A stretch of 64,000 nucleotides of DNA from Hypericum androsaemum (GCA_963995505.1 OZ023187.1:8581176-8645175), one strand, 5' to 3'; numbered from the stretch's first letter, positions 11,592 to 22,967 are shown. The notes: generated by a model not told the origin, from the sequence alone. Program-made: numbers and translations.

Positions 11592-12841
11592 GACTCGAGG
11601 TATATTTTGCAGGTCGCCTTTCCAAAGGAAAAGTTCGCTACATTTTGTATTACCAAGCTGAAGCGTACGCTACCAAGGAGAGGCGTACATGTGATTATGC
11701 CTTATGAATTGGAGGCATAAGCTTCTTACTAATAAGCGTACGCTTCCCAGACTGCCATGTCAATAGTAATAGAATTTTTTTTGCCATTTGTTCGGAGCGA
11801 CTATAGTCTGGATTTTTTTTTCCTATTAGAGGCTCTTGCCCGTATAGGTTTTTTCAATCCTCATTCTATACAAACCCCTTGAGGCCTAGGTAAAAAACAT
11901 GACTTTTACATACATTCATATCTCCCGTCGCTATGTGGTTCTCACCCTAGCAGGTACCCTTCTATAAAAATTTTAGTAGCAGGTAAATGAATTAAACTGT
12001 AAGAGCACATTTAACCGTCCTTGGAGATCTTGAGCAGTGTTTGATTTTAATTGCTCAAAACGTAAGGGTTTATTTCTTTCTTTTATTTCCTTTCATTTAT
12101 TACGCTAGTAATTTATTGTTTCTTGTACGAGTTGAGTAATATAAAACTTAGTCCCACGTGCTGGTGTTGGCTAAGCGAGTTTAATTTCTTGGATTTTGAA
12201 GCTTAGGGTTGCTGCGATGTGAGAAGAGAGGGAAGAGAGAGGAAGGGAGGAGAGAGGGGTGAGAGATGATGACCGGAGTTTGCCGGAAAAGATGATCGGA
12301 AGTTGGTGTTGGCTGAAAAATATGACCAGAGAAGATGACCGGAGGTTTGGATTAGCCGGATAGAATATTTTTGTCATTTCAATGATAAAAAAGGAGTACA
12401 TGACGTCAACGAGGGATCTGACAGTATAATAAACCAAACACGGAGGACTTTAAAATGCATTTTGATGATTGAGGAACTAAATCATAGATTAAGCCATACT
12501 AGAGGAACGTGAGACTAATTTATCCAAATATTTTTCTTGCGCCTCCATGCTATAGTTTCTCATTATCCAGTTCCATCCATTCAAATTATTGTTCAGATCA
12601 AGTATGAAAACACAATTTTTTCTATCAAATACGAAAGCAAAAACATATTAGTGGTATTATCATGGACAGACTGCAGCCTCCACCAGGCCTTTTAGACGAG
12701 GACGAGTGTGGTGCCAGTATGTGTTAATTAGAATTACGAGAATAGATATAAGATCCGACAATGCTCGAATTTCAATTCGCATCCCTGAAGATTACATATT
12801 GCAGATGGAAGCATCAGATAACACTTTCAAGCCTAGGATAA
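11592..12841. other. Gene-free stretch between the TRIM-like element and the PPR gene
   Basis: No convincing coding region. It contains palindromes centred on GCGTACGC (AGCGTACGCT at 11662-11671, AAGCGTACGCTT at 11734-11745), a purine-rich block (about 12215-12265), and a segment with TGACGTCAACG near 12400. The PPR gene on the minus strand ends at 12842, so the right end of this stretch is its 3' flank. No polyadenylation signal is assigned with confidence. Confidence 0.4.
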
Positions 12842-13753
12842 TCAACACAAGCAATTATCAAAGAGTTTACGAGTACAAGGCGATTTACCATCCTTAACTA
12901 GCATAACAACCACTGTCCTCCATAATTTAGAATCCAGTGCACCAACTTTAGCCAAACTATGCAATGTCCTCAACAACAGCTCGTAATTCTTTTTGTAACA
13001 TAAGAAATGAAGAAATTCATCTACACTACCAGAATGCGGACGAAAACCCTTGGAAATCATCTCACCCAGAACGAGGAAGGCTTCGTTAAATCGCATGGAC
13101 TCCGATAGCCCGTCGAAGACAATCCTGTAACTCACCACATCGGGAGAACACCCACGTCTTGGCATATCCTGGAACAACTCGTATGCCTCACTCCAATTCC
13201 CGTCCTTGCACAACTCAACCAGTATCGAACAAAAAGTAATGATGTCGGGCTTGCAGCCCTTCTCTGCCATTTCGTCCAGAACCCTATAAGCTGCTCTGTA
13301 GTCCTTACCGTTACAAAAGCGTCGAATCATTACATTGTAAGTCACAGTGTCGGGTTTGCACCCTCGCAACTCCATCTCCTCCAAAACCCCGTCAACCTTA
13401 TCATTCATTCCCGCCTTAACAAGCCCGCTTATAAGAGTAGAATAAACAGCGGAACCCAATTTCAAGTTATTCTTAACCATCTCATCCTTAAGATCAAAAG
13501 CCAGTCCCAACTCGCCGGACCTACAGAGTCCCTTAATAAGCGATAAGTAAACACAAGCGTTCGGTGGAACACGGTAAACCTCAGCCATGTCCTCCTTCAG
13601 CTGCAAGGCATCTCCAACCCTGGAATCCAAACAAAGCCCGTGAATAAGACTCCCGAACGTCACAGGATCCGGTCGGACCCGTCTGATGAGCATTTCATCA
13701 AACACCTTCCCTGCATCCTCCAACCTCTTGCCCTTACAGAGATCAAACGACAT
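12842..13753 (-). CDS. P-class pentatricopeptide repeat (PPR) protein, probably 5'-truncated
   Basis: A single open frame of 303 codons ends in TGA. It consists of about seven 35-residue PPR motifs in tandem plus a partial first one. The motif signature is plain: LIHGLC near residue 37, LIKGLC, LISGLVKAG, TVTYNVMIRRFC, ITFCSILVELC, VVSYRIVFDGL, with DEM or EEM and G-x-x-PD at motif ends. There is no E, DYW or other C-terminal domain. PPR proteins bind organellar RNA, one base per repeat. The frame starts inside a motif, MSFDLCKGKRLEDAGKVF, with no presequence. The open frame continues upstream to another ATG near 13829, but that extension is not PPR-like. I infer loss of the 5' half; a pseudogene is possible although no internal stop is present. 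Confidence 0.85.
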   Translation of the reverse strand: MSFDLCKGKRLEDAGKVFDEMLIRRVRPDPVTFGSLIHGLCLDSRVGDALQLKEDMAEVYRVPPNACVYLSLIKGLCRSGELGLAFDLKDEMVKNNLKLGSAVYSTLISGLVKAGMNDKVDGVLEEMELRGCKPDTVTYNVMIRRFCNGKDYRAAYRVLDEMAEKGCKPDIITFCSILVELCKDGNWSEAYELFQDMPRRGCSPDVVSYRIVFDGLSESMRFNEAFLVLGEMISKGFRPHSGSVDEFLHFLCYKKNYELLLRTLHSLAKVGALDSKLWRTVVVMLVKDGKSPCTRKLFDNCLC

Positions 13754-14300
13754 CGTTTTGGAATGTGGAGCTTATGTGGATTGCCAAATGGTCGGGCACC
13801 TCCCCGGACTGCCCGGGACCGAGACATGTCTGGAAAAAAATAACCAGAGAGACCAAATCTGAAACTTTAAACCACAAACTCTAAATGTAGAATCGGTCAA
13901 ACCACATAGCACTAAAATGTACTTTTACCTATTATATATTCGAGTTGTATAATCATCTCAATCATTAATGAGATTGTGAGGGCCACGCCCCAAATAGTTG
14001 GCAACTGGAGACCGGATTCGGTCCTGCATGGGTGACTCCAGTCCCGTACTGCACTAAAAAAATTGGGGGCAAAAACATAATGTTTTCCTAATTTAAGAAG
14101 GAGGATATATGTGGCAATTATGGACGTGGACCGTTATGGGGAGCTAAAATTACGAGATCTCCGTAATCAGAAATGAAGTCAAATTAAGAAACTCCAATTG
14201 GTGATCACATCTACCAAAAAACCCTAGATTTAACAAAAAAGGGGCGATTCTAAGTTGAAGAAACATGGTGAATTTTTTCCTGACAAAAATGCACCAGCCG
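13754..14300. other. Gene-free stretch between the PPR fragment and the MULE region
   Basis: No supported gene. The first ~90 bases are GC-rich and open in the PPR frame but carry no PPR motif, so this is probably where the PPR gene was broken. A segment near 13977-14050 (GCATGGGTGACTCCAG) weakly resembles the internal control region of 5S rDNA but lacks the rest. From about 14090 the sequence is AT-rich and leads into the first possible exon of the MULE transposase gene. Confidence 0.35.
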
Positions 14301-14559
14301 TCATTGAACACGATTAATTTAGATGTTCAATGTGCAGATCAAAGATATTCAACTAGTGAAGGTTAGGCGATCAACTCAAACCCTCTACGGCATCGAGCTT
14401 AAAACCTTGCATTTACTAAAAAAAATACACCAATATGTTGATGAATTCAATTTTTCTGCAGATCATGAGCAGGAAACAGATGAGATGGCCTCTCCAAATG
14501 AAAATGGAGCAAATATTTTGAACGTTGAACACCATAAAGGTAACTATTGGACTGGGGTT

Positions 14560-15085
14560 CTTGATTTTTATTTGACGATCCAGCAACATGATTAAATGGT
14601 TTGTGAAGTAATATGCATTGGTCAGTTTTTTTCAAGATTTACATGTGTGTCGTGACATGGTCGGTCTACTATTAGGAGTCAATTGTATGTTAATTGAGTT
14701 CCCGTGGTCTGTTATGTGAAGATTTAGATGTATGCCATGTCATGTAATGGTTGGTCTTCTGTTGTAATTGAATGGTCGGTCCTATGTTGTTCTAAGGTTT
14801 AATGGTTTGTTATGTCACATTTTGGTGGTCTGTTTTGTCTAGATTTAAATGTAAGACATGACATGATAAAATGGAATGTTTAACTACAATTGAATGGTCG
14901 GTCTTTTTTGTCGAAAGTGCACTGGATGTTAATTGTGTGTAAAAGGTTTACTGAATGATTATTAAATGGTTGGTTTGTACATCATTTATTGGTATGTCGT
15001 AACATGATCAAATGGTATGTCCTACATTAAATGAATTGTTAGTCCTACTATCATAGAACAGTTTTCGCCAGTTGAAATTTTAAAA
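14560..15085 (+). repeat. Degenerate AATGGT array in the first transposase intron
   Basis: Many imperfect units of roughly 20-25 bases end in ATGGTYNGT: AAATGGTTTGT, GTAATGGTTGG, GAATGGTCGGTCC, TTTAATGGTTTGT, GATAAAATGGAATG, GATCAAATGGTATGT. It lies directly after the possible first exon and is interrupted on the right by a gypsy remnant. Units are too diverged for a clean consensus. Confidence 0.6.
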
Positions 15086-15091
15086 AGGTCT

Positions 15092-15910
15092 TGATGTAAA
15101 ACTCGCTGGGAATTCCACACGAACGGACCGCTGCTACTTGATGGATGAGAAAGACTCCAACTCCAACTACGCAATGCACGAACCTTGGTGATGTCTCACC
15201 GCAACCCGAACAATGGAAGTCAAGAACCCAAGTCCTTAAGTCGAATCACGCCACAAACAGAGGTGGATAATCTGTTTGATAAGTGAGATACGTTGCCCTA
15301 GCTAAGCGACGCACTAGCCTAACCAAGAACACACAATGAGTATCAAAACTCACAAACTAGCAATAGCTAAGTATATTCTGAATGAATAAAAGGTTGTCCA
15401 CGTTTTTATTGCTAGGAGTCCCTTTATATAGGCCCCAAAAGTCTCAAACATTCCTAAACAAAAACTAACTCCAAATAAGGAGTTCAAAGCTGGCCAAAAC
15501 TCACCTTCCTAAATAAAAGGGATTCTGGCCTAATTATTCACTAAGTAGGAAAAACAAACTAAACTAAGATAAATACTAGAATATCTAGTAAATATCACGT
15601 CCTAAAACATAGGAAAAGAAGTTCCTAAAATTTAGGGATGCATGTCCAAGATAAGATGAAATTCTGTTTGCATGCATCCAAAAGAATCTTGCGCATGCTA
15701 GGCTTCTAAAATAGCACCAATAACGTGTATGGGCTTAACATGGCCTTCTAGGTCGTCCTTGGGCTTGCTTGATTCAACTTGAGTCTGAATGCCTTCAATA
15801 AATCCATTCAGTTCAGCTTGAAGCTTCTTGGCCCGTGCTCTTGTAATCGGCCCAATTGGAACACGCAATACTCCATGCTCGTTGTTGGATGGTCTCACAT
15901 CAGGTCTGCT
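15092..15910 (-). mobile_element. Ty3/gypsy remnant: pol C-terminus plus 3' LTR
   Basis: The minus-strand frame 15898-15698 contains IGPITRARAKKLQAELN, the classic end of plant chromovirus-like gypsy polyproteins (GPMTRARAR). Right after its stop comes an LTR-like sequence at about 15676-15092 on the minus strand. It has a TATATAAAGGGACTCC promoter-type motif near 15425 and ends TTTTACATCA. Only the 3' end of the element is present, truncated at about 15910 against MULE sequence. It sits in the transposase leader or first intron, so it postdates the MULE or came in with it. Confidence 0.72.
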
Positions 15911-16674
15911 GATTGCATGAAGAGTGGTATGTTCTATTTTTTCTCTACATACAGTTGAAACTTTGGAAGACCTTGAAAAAGAAGAGAACTAAAAAAAATA
16001 GCTTGCAACACGAGAAGATATGTGGAAATTCTACACTACTTACGCGCACCAAAAAGAATTTGTTGCGCGTGTACAATTTAGGAGACAATGTTTAATCAAT
16101 GGTTTGAGTATCATATACTACGCTAAATTTGTCTGCAACAAAGATGGTTCTCGTCGGCCGTCTAAGAACTTGAAGGAGAATGATGCTCGGCCTTATAAGC
16201 GAAGAAACAAAAGATCTGGCTGCCGTGCAATGATTTATTTCTATTATTCAATTGAGAGAGAAACTTATTTTATACAAGAATGGGTTGTTGAGCATGATGA
16301 TCACGAGGTGAACTCCGCGGCGTGTGCGCATATGCATAGATCAGCCAGAGCTGTGAACACCATTCAACAACACATAGCTAACATGGATTGTGATGTTGGT
16401 ATCCCACTCAGATCCTCTTACAAACTGATGGCAGCTGCTGTTAGAGGTAAGGAACATCTTGGTTTCCTTCACATAGATCTAAAAAATTATTTTGGCAGTC
16501 GAAGGCAACGGTCAATGAAGCATGGTGAAGCTACTGCTCTTCTCAAGTATTTCAGAAAGGAAGCATATCAGAATCCGTCTTTTTTCTATGAGGTAGAAGT
16601 AGACAGTGAAGAAATGATTACAAATATTTTTTGGGCAAAAATTATCGGCCTTTAGGTATGATACTTTGACATTC

Positions 16675-16830
16675 CTCTTTTTCTCTTTGCGACGGATTGT
16701 TACAATAAAATTTCTCACATAGTAATGATAGAATTGTTTGTTTAATAACTGTAAAATGGTTTGAATAGATACGATAAAATAGTATTCACATATTTGATAA
16801 AATGGTCTTGACTTTATATATTCATACTAA
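16675..16830 (+). repeat. AATGGT repeat block in a transposase intron
   Basis: Between the FAR1-domain exon and the catalytic exon there are successive units: CTGTAAAATGGTTTGAATAG, ATACGATAAAATAGTATTC, TTGATAAAATGGTCTTGAC. It ends at TGCAG, a plausible 3' splice site near 16850. Confidence 0.6.
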
Positions 16831-17589
16831 TTTTGATAATCTTTTCATGCAGCACTATTTGTTGGATACAACAACCATCGCATGGGTTGTATTTTTGGTG
16901 CAGCTCTTATGTTCGACTGATTCATTTAGATGGTTGTTCCAAACTTTTTTAAGGTGTATGGATTTCAAAGCACCAGCAACCATTTTCACTGACCAAGCTG
17001 TAGTAATAGCTAATGCCATCGAGTCAGAGCTTCCAAGTACGTACCACTATCTTTGTACATGGCATATATTAGAGAACGCAAAGAAGAATCTCAGCCGTCT
17101 ATACACATCTAAGGTAGCAGATGCGTTAAATTTTTTATATATGAGGTAGACGATGAAGAAGAGTTTAATTATGAATGGAATCTCATGGTACAAGAGTGTT
17201 TTGACTCTGTTGGACATAAATGACTTGATTTAATACGCAAATCGAGAACAAAATGGTCATCTGCATGGGTTAGACAACAATTCACCGCTGGTATGGTGAC
17301 AACACTGGTGGTTGAATCCTTCAATAGCATTATAAGGCAGTACTTACAACCCGACTACAATCTTCTACACTTCTTTACACATTTTAACAATCTTTTGGAT
17401 GGTAGAAGGTATGAAGTAGCAAAGGCCGACTGTAACTCAAAGGATAAGCGGCGTAACAACAAAAACAGATGCAACCAATTACTAAATTCAACAGAAGTCT
17501 ATACTAATTGCATGTACAAAAAGTTTTAGGAATACTACTTTGAATCTGCAGACTACACAATGGAGCTATAATGGGACAACCTACTTCTA

Positions 17590-17791
17590 ACAGGTATAGT
17601 CATTGTAATGGTATGGTTGCTGGTTCTGAAATGATCAAACAATAATAATAGTAAATATTAACTAGTCAGTTTTGATATATACAATTGGTTGGCCCTGTCC
17701 TGATCAAATGGTATGTTTTTTATACTATCCTAAAACTAATAAATGGTATGAACTGATCTGTTTAATGGTCATTGTTAATACCATTTGCAGA
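17590..17791 (+). repeat. AATGGT repeat block in a second transposase intron
   Basis: It lies between the DDE-Glu exon and the SWIM exon. Units include GTAATGGTATGGTTGC, GATCAAATGGTATGTT and AATAAATGGTATGAACTG, followed by the 3' splice site ACCATTTGCAG. It repeats the pattern of the other introns of this gene. Confidence 0.6.
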
Positions 17792-18399
17792 TCGCATCAG
17801 ACACTACAATGTCTACATACTATCAAAGCAAGACCAGTCACTTAGGCTGGATGAGAAAATGGTGCAAGTCCACAAGACCAAAATGCTACTCACATGCTCG
17901 TGTCGTTTGTATGAAACTGTCGGGTTGTTGTGTAGACACATTCTGAGAGTAATGGAAATATTGAGATCCTTGGGTGAAGAAGAGTTTAGAGAGCTTCCTA
18001 ACCATTATGTTATGAAAAGGTGGATGGTAAAAGCGAAGGATGGATTGGAGTCATCTAAGCTCCCTATAATAATCAGCCAGGGAAGTAACAACATCGACAG
18101 CTTTAAAAAAGTTAAATGCATGCTACTAGAGTTGACAGATGAAGCCTCATTGGATTCTGAAAATGTCCATATCCTGGAAGACCTAATTGCTAATGCCAGA
18201 CATCAAATCTGACAACGTAAAAGTACTCAAGCACAGTCAACACAACCAAATGATGTTTGGACATCAACATCTCAACCAGTCGGGAAAACTATAAAGATTA
18301 GAGAGAATCCGAAGAAGACAAAGAATCGAATGAAGAGTGCCAATGAGATCGGACGGATGAAGAAAAAAATGAAATACAAACATTTGGAGATAGACTTAA

Positions 18400-19255
18400 A
18401 TAAATAACTAGAATATTTTCTATGTTTTTTGCTGATTGACATGTTAATATGATAAAAATGGTTTTCATTGTTATGTCAAAATGGTTCATTCCCCTACTGT
18501 TGAATATTCCATATTGTTGAAATTGTTTGTATTATAACATTAACGAGAGCATTAGTCTGGATAGCATCGTAATAATAGAATGGTTCCTTATGGCTCGATA
18601 AAAAATGTAGAGGTTTCATTTCCACCCTATCCTGCGTTTATCAAGCATTTTGGACATGCCGCCCTATAAACTAAATGCAGGTCCAAACTAACGATATCGT
18701 GGAAATATAGCATAGACCAATTGCAACTAAAATGAAATGGTATGTAAATTTATGTATAAAGTGATTTGGACATGTTTGATGATATAATAGAATCAAACAT
18801 TATGTTCAAATAGATGCCATCCCGTTTGCAAAGTTCACAAAAAAAGACCAGTTCACCAGCCGCTAAATAGACCTGCTACAAATTTTTAGAAAAATTACAT
18901 GCTAATAAGATAAAATGGTTAGTGAAATTATGATAAATAATATGTACATGTGCTGATGAAATGGTTTCTATAGTAAATATAAAATGATCTGACACATTGA
19001 TGTCCGAATGCACACCATCCCATTACACCAAGTCCACAAAAGTGCACAAAATAAACTAGTTCCCAAACCAAAAAATTCCTACGTGTCCATCAGATGTTTA
19101 GAAAAATCCCAAGCTAACAGAGTTTGCAAAGCCACCCGAAAAAAGTCTAACATAGTTCTACAACGCATCTGAGTGAAAAACCTGTGAGGATAATCATTTG
19201 CATGTATTCTTCGAGCCTTTAGGTGGCCTCCATTCCATTCCTTTACTAACAATCA
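18400..19255. repeat. AATGGT-rich spacer between the convergent MULE genes
   Basis: A gene-free spacer between the transposase stop (18212) and the Ulp1 stop (19265). It carries units such as GATAAAAATGGTTTTC, GTCAAAATGGTTC, ATGAAATGGTATG, GATAAAATGGTTAGTG and GATGAAATGGTTTC, separated by unrelated AT-rich sequence. No ORF is supported. It should hold the 3' ends of both genes. Confidence 0.55.
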
Positions 19256-19261
19256 TTGGTA

Positions 19262-20450
19262 GGACTAGGTGTCTGGACGAACCACCATTGCATAAAACAT
19301 CTTCTTCCTGGCATCGTTCATAAATCTATGATTTCGCCAATCCAACTTTAGCATTGGATCCATCTGTTCTAATAGCCAGAAATGACTGTAGAATTCACAA
19401 AAAAGGCATGTAAAAACACCACAACTAAGGTGGTCAGGCTGCTTCGGAACGTCATGCAAAACTCCAAACTTGTAAGATGCAATGATGACAGGTCTAAAAT
19501 TTTTCAGATAGTGACCAAAGAGACCCAGTATCTTCTTGGGATGGTTTATCAATAACTCCTCCTTGACATCCACGTGGCCACTGTCCAGGCAGTAACATCT
19601 TTTTGCGATAGCATCGACAACAAAAATAGTAAAGTGTTTGCCGTGGAACCATGGTAAGAACCACTGTTTTCATCAACAGGAACACAATATAAAAATCAAA
19701 ACAATAATTATATAAAATGGTTTGTATAGTTACTCTAAAATGGTTTGATCCGAATAGTTTGTATACTTACAAGTTGATCTTCTTCTTGTCTTTATCTTAC
19801 TAAGAAACGAAAAATACCCATTAATAATATCATCAATCTCTTGCACATGAGCAAATAACTATTGTTCTGCCATTTTATGAATGAAGGGATAGTTGGTCTT
19901 CAACCACTTAGCCTACAAAGCATATATAAAAAAAGAAAACCCAAAATAATCAAATGGTTTGTGCTGTTACTACTAAATGGTATAGACAATGACATGAAAT
20001 GGTTTGTATAAAAAAAACTCACCGCTATCGAAATGGGGAAGAGATACCAATCAACAGCTACAGATGAAATCCATTTCCTGGCACCAAGAGATTATATGGC
20101 TTCCCGAATCAATATCAGATTCCCATCCTATCCAAATATTTCCTCATTAGAAAGTACAAAGCAAAATATTACAAACAATAAAAAACATATAACAAAAACA
20201 AAATACTTGACATGTATACATGTAACTTACATGATGATATCTTTCTCATCTCAGTTGCTTACTGCCGAATAATCTCTTTTCTTTGTTCTATAATGTTTAT
20301 GTATGCATTCTTGGCATCTGTAGGCGCATTTCGTCGACTAATAAAATTGTGAACAACTTGATTGTATTGGCTAGTTCGTATGATAACCTCAGCGCTGTCC
20401 AGCTCATGCACAATAGACACACCAAGATCACTAGATGCACCAACTACTAC
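19262..20450 (-). pseudogene. Ulp1-like SUMO protease, C-terminal exons (part 2 of a split gene)
   Basis: Continues the gene at 31248-33251. The last exon (about 19655-19265) holds a complete-looking C48 peptidase core: His in WFHGKHFTIFVVD (codon 19634-19636), Asp in CYCLDSGHV (19583-19585), then Gln and Cys in PKQPDHLSCGVF (Cys 19421-19423). The usual D-C-G is S-C-G. An exon at 19912-19771 has a TAG where CAG is expected. The exon from 20450 to about 20263 ends at GCA|GTAAGC. Ulp1 enzymes process SUMO; in MULEs their role is unknown. Introns (19690-19770, 19925-20025) carry AATGGT units. Confidence 0.78.
19690..20025 (-). repeat. AATGGT repeat blocks in the Ulp1 introns
   Basis: Two blocks flank the exon at 19771-19912. 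Units on the plus strand include TATAAAATGGTTTGTATAG, CTAAAATGGTTTGATCC, ATCAAATGGTTTGTGC, ACTAAATGGTATAGAC and ATGAAATGGTTTGTAT. The units point the same way on the plus strand as those in the transposase introns, although the two genes are transcribed in opposite directions. Confidence 0.6.
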
Positions 20451-22045
20451 TTAAAAGGGATTTTTACCCCTCTTGCAATAATGAGTAAGTAAGGGATTGT
20501 CGTCCCACAAGGACTAAGCTAGGCCGCAAACTCGACTTTACCACTAGTTTAGGATTATAAGAAATGGAGTTGTCAATTCCAAGCACAATATGCTACTTGA
20601 AATAAAATTGCACTAAACAAGGTAATGGTTTAAACACTTAAAAAAAGAGTGAGCTTGGTACCAATGACAACCTAAATAACCAAATGGCTTATGGGGTTTA
20701 TTAAGTTCATGATATGGTCCGGATATTTCGAAGGCAACTAATCAACGCTCTCGCGACAAACTAGTCTAAATCGATTCTTAACTAGACTTAAATGAACTAA
20801 CCACGCTCTCGCGATAAATTAGCCATCTAATCTAACTAATCACCAACTATAATCACCATCCTTTGGACAACTAGTCACCTAAGGTGATCTCTCAACAATA
20901 GGTTTCTACTCAACTAGTTAAATGGTCTGTTAATCCTAACCCCTCTCGGCGATTAACATTAACTATGTTCATAATCAAGGTGATCAATTGAGATTAAGCA
21001 TTAAACACATTAACTAATACACATACCTAGGCATATTAATCCCCTTTACCATTGGCTAAGTAGGTACCATCAAGGCACCAAACTCACTAATCAACTACTC
21101 ACACATGTTCATCATATAACACAAATTATTCATTGAACAATGTGAATGAAACATGAACAAAAATATAGAGTTTAGGAAAAGCTCAATGAGTCTTCTAGAG
21201 CTTCCTCCTAGCTCTTTCTTCAAGCTCCTTCTACAAGCTCTCCTACACTTCCTCTCCAAATGCTCTCCTCCTCTTGGCCACGTTTTTCTCTCTAAGTTCT
21301 ACCAAAGTTGGCCACCTTTTTTCCTCTTGGTTTTTTTTTTGTATGATGAGCCACATTTTTCTTCAAAGGGAGATGGAGGTAGTGGAGTGGTGGAGTGGAA
21401 AGGTGGAAGTAGTGGAGGAAAAGGGGGAGGTAGTAGAGAAAAATGGGGAGGTAGTGGAGTGAAGTTGGTGAGTTTGGTAGTGGAATGCCAGCCAAGAAGT
21501 GGTGGAGTGGCAGCCATGAAACGTCATGGACAATTCTGGAATGGTCCCGAAATGGGCCATGAATTTTGGCCAATTTCGGTTCGGCGAGTTCTCAGATTTG
21601 AGGCTTGAATTTATACGCATTTTTCACCCTCTTAGACTTCGAATTTGAAGAATACCATAAAGACAAAGTTGTAGCCCCAGATGTCTTCAATCTAGAACCA
21701 CCTCCCTCGTCTCTATTGGACTTAATATGCAAAAGTTATCTTCATTTGAGTTGCTCGAGGTCAGTTTGCCCAATGTCGTCGCCGTCCCGATCGTGGACCA
21801 TTCTTCAAGGCTGATCCAATCGCCTTTGACACGCTCCAAAATGCACCAATATCCTCCTCGCATCACCACAAAGCCTCCTAGTAATAAAAATGAACGAAAT
21901 CCAATGAAAATCACAAGAACTACACTAAAACGTTCAAAGTACGATATATAACAATACAACAATAAATAACACACAAAAATACTAGAAACAATAGAAAATC
22001 GACACTAAAACATACATAGATGATAGAGTGTTTTCGCACTCATCA
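20451..22045 (-). repeat. 3' LTR of element 1
   Basis: Matches 29648-31247 over its full length, with scattered substitutions. The plus-strand left edge is worn (TTAAAAGGGATTTTTACCCC against TGAAAGGAAGTGATTTTCAC in the other LTR), and the right edge is GCACTCATCA. Open frames within it, such as a GGA/GTA-rich stretch near 21360-21480, occur in both LTRs and reflect low-complexity (GGTAGTGGA)n sequence rather than genes. Confidence 0.9.
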
Positions 22046-22659
22046 CACCCCCACACTTGAATCATTGCTTGTCCTCAAGTAAGACTCATACAAATACAAT
22101 GACAATCACATAAGAAAGAAAACATGAAATGACAAGACTAGGCATGATAAATTCACAAATTAACTCCCCTGAAAATCTCAAACTCACATCAAAAGTCTAC
22201 CCCACTACCTCGCTAGTTCATCAACCCAAACATAAAGAGTAAGACCCGGTAGACACCTCACCACTCGGTGGTTTAATCAAGTATTATCACTATGTAAAAG
22301 ACACTAGAAGGTTAACCACTCAGAGGTTCGGAAATTTTTAGCTCACGATTTGTAAGTAGCCAACTTCCTATCTCTCGCGTACATGACCAATGTCTTTCAA
22401 AATATCCTACGTCCTACTCAACAGTATCTCAAAGTCGTGTGGTTGCTCGTGAACATGGGGCTTTCAATCGGGTTATAATGGGGCTAAGGTATTGGTGAGA
22501 TAATATATATGGATAGTAGTTAAACCACCCAATCCGAGGACTTGTGGCCAAAGCATTCTAGTCTCTCGTCTATTCTAAACATCCTCACCATAATTAATTA
22601 AAGCACACTCTCAAAATTCACCCATTTTCTAAGACCGCGTAGCACGAGTTATGCCAATA

Positions 22660-22800
22660 ATTAATGCCTTATTCAACCTTCACTTTCCTTTCTTTCTTTT
22701 CTTTTCTTTTTTTTCCTTTTTTTTTCTTTTCATATTTCATCTTTTCTTTTCTTTTTTTTCCTTTCTACAAATTCAAACACAAACACAAACACAAACTTGG
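22660..22800 (+). repeat. Pyrimidine-rich and CACAAA low-complexity tract
   Basis: In the 3' non-coding part of element 1 a run of CTTTT-type units (about 22680-22770) is followed by ACAAACACAAACACAAAC. The same tract, shorter, lies at 50220-50290 in element 2, so it belongs to the family rather than being a random microsatellite. Confidence 0.7.
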
Positions 22801-22967
22801 CATTTTCTAGGCAAAAACTCGACTTCTTTGTATGGCCTCTCAATTACCCAAATTCTCAATGAATACCATAAGAACACTAAGCTACCAACTAAACCCAATA
22901 CATATCATTCCCCAAAAAGTGTAAATTTATGTGTCCTCGGATCGGATGACCAAAGGTCGGGAGGATG

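Larger units (their letters stand above)
14323..18212 (+). pseudogene. FAR1-related MULE transposase gene, frameshifted
   Basis: A possible first exon is 14323-14595. The exon at 16020-16655 has the FAR1 DNA-binding region (FVCNKDGSRR, RSGCRAMI, EWVVEHDDHE), then MKHGEATALLKYF and NPSFFYEVEVDSEE..NIFWA. The MULE catalytic region follows: FVGYNNHRMGCIFGAAL (about 16860-16915), a frameshift, SFRWLFQTFL, TDQAVVIANAI (second Asp at 16991-16993), and LCTWHI with the C-x2-H pair near 17054-17065. After another frameshift near 17140 comes VESFNSIIRQYL (Glu at 17313-17315). A SWIM zinc finger, CSCRLYETVGLLCRH, sits in 17772-18212. I cannot find the block with the first catalytic Asp (usually FDTTY), which should lie near 16660-16850. 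The protein is therefore inactive as it stands. Introns hold AATGGT repeats. Confidence 0.82.

Noticed and set aside
6919..11596. Target duplication of the TRIM-like element
   Set aside because: The flanks TAGAT and GACTC do not match. Either it was lost or the outer ends are misplaced by a few bases.
11479..11661. Short ORFs in the TRIM LTRs (also 7093-7284, 11443-11625)
   Set aside because: They repeat because they lie in duplicated LTR sequence; there is no coding signature.
13977..14055. 5S rRNA-like or Cassandra-type segment (GCATGGGTGACTCCAG)
   Set aside because: Only about a dozen bases resemble the 5S box C region. The box A and the rest of the gene are absent and no LTR structure surrounds it.
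21150..21620. Open frames inside the LTRs of element 1 (also 30350-30820)
   Set aside because: They occur on both strands, stem from GGTAGTGGA-type low complexity, and have no recognisable domain.
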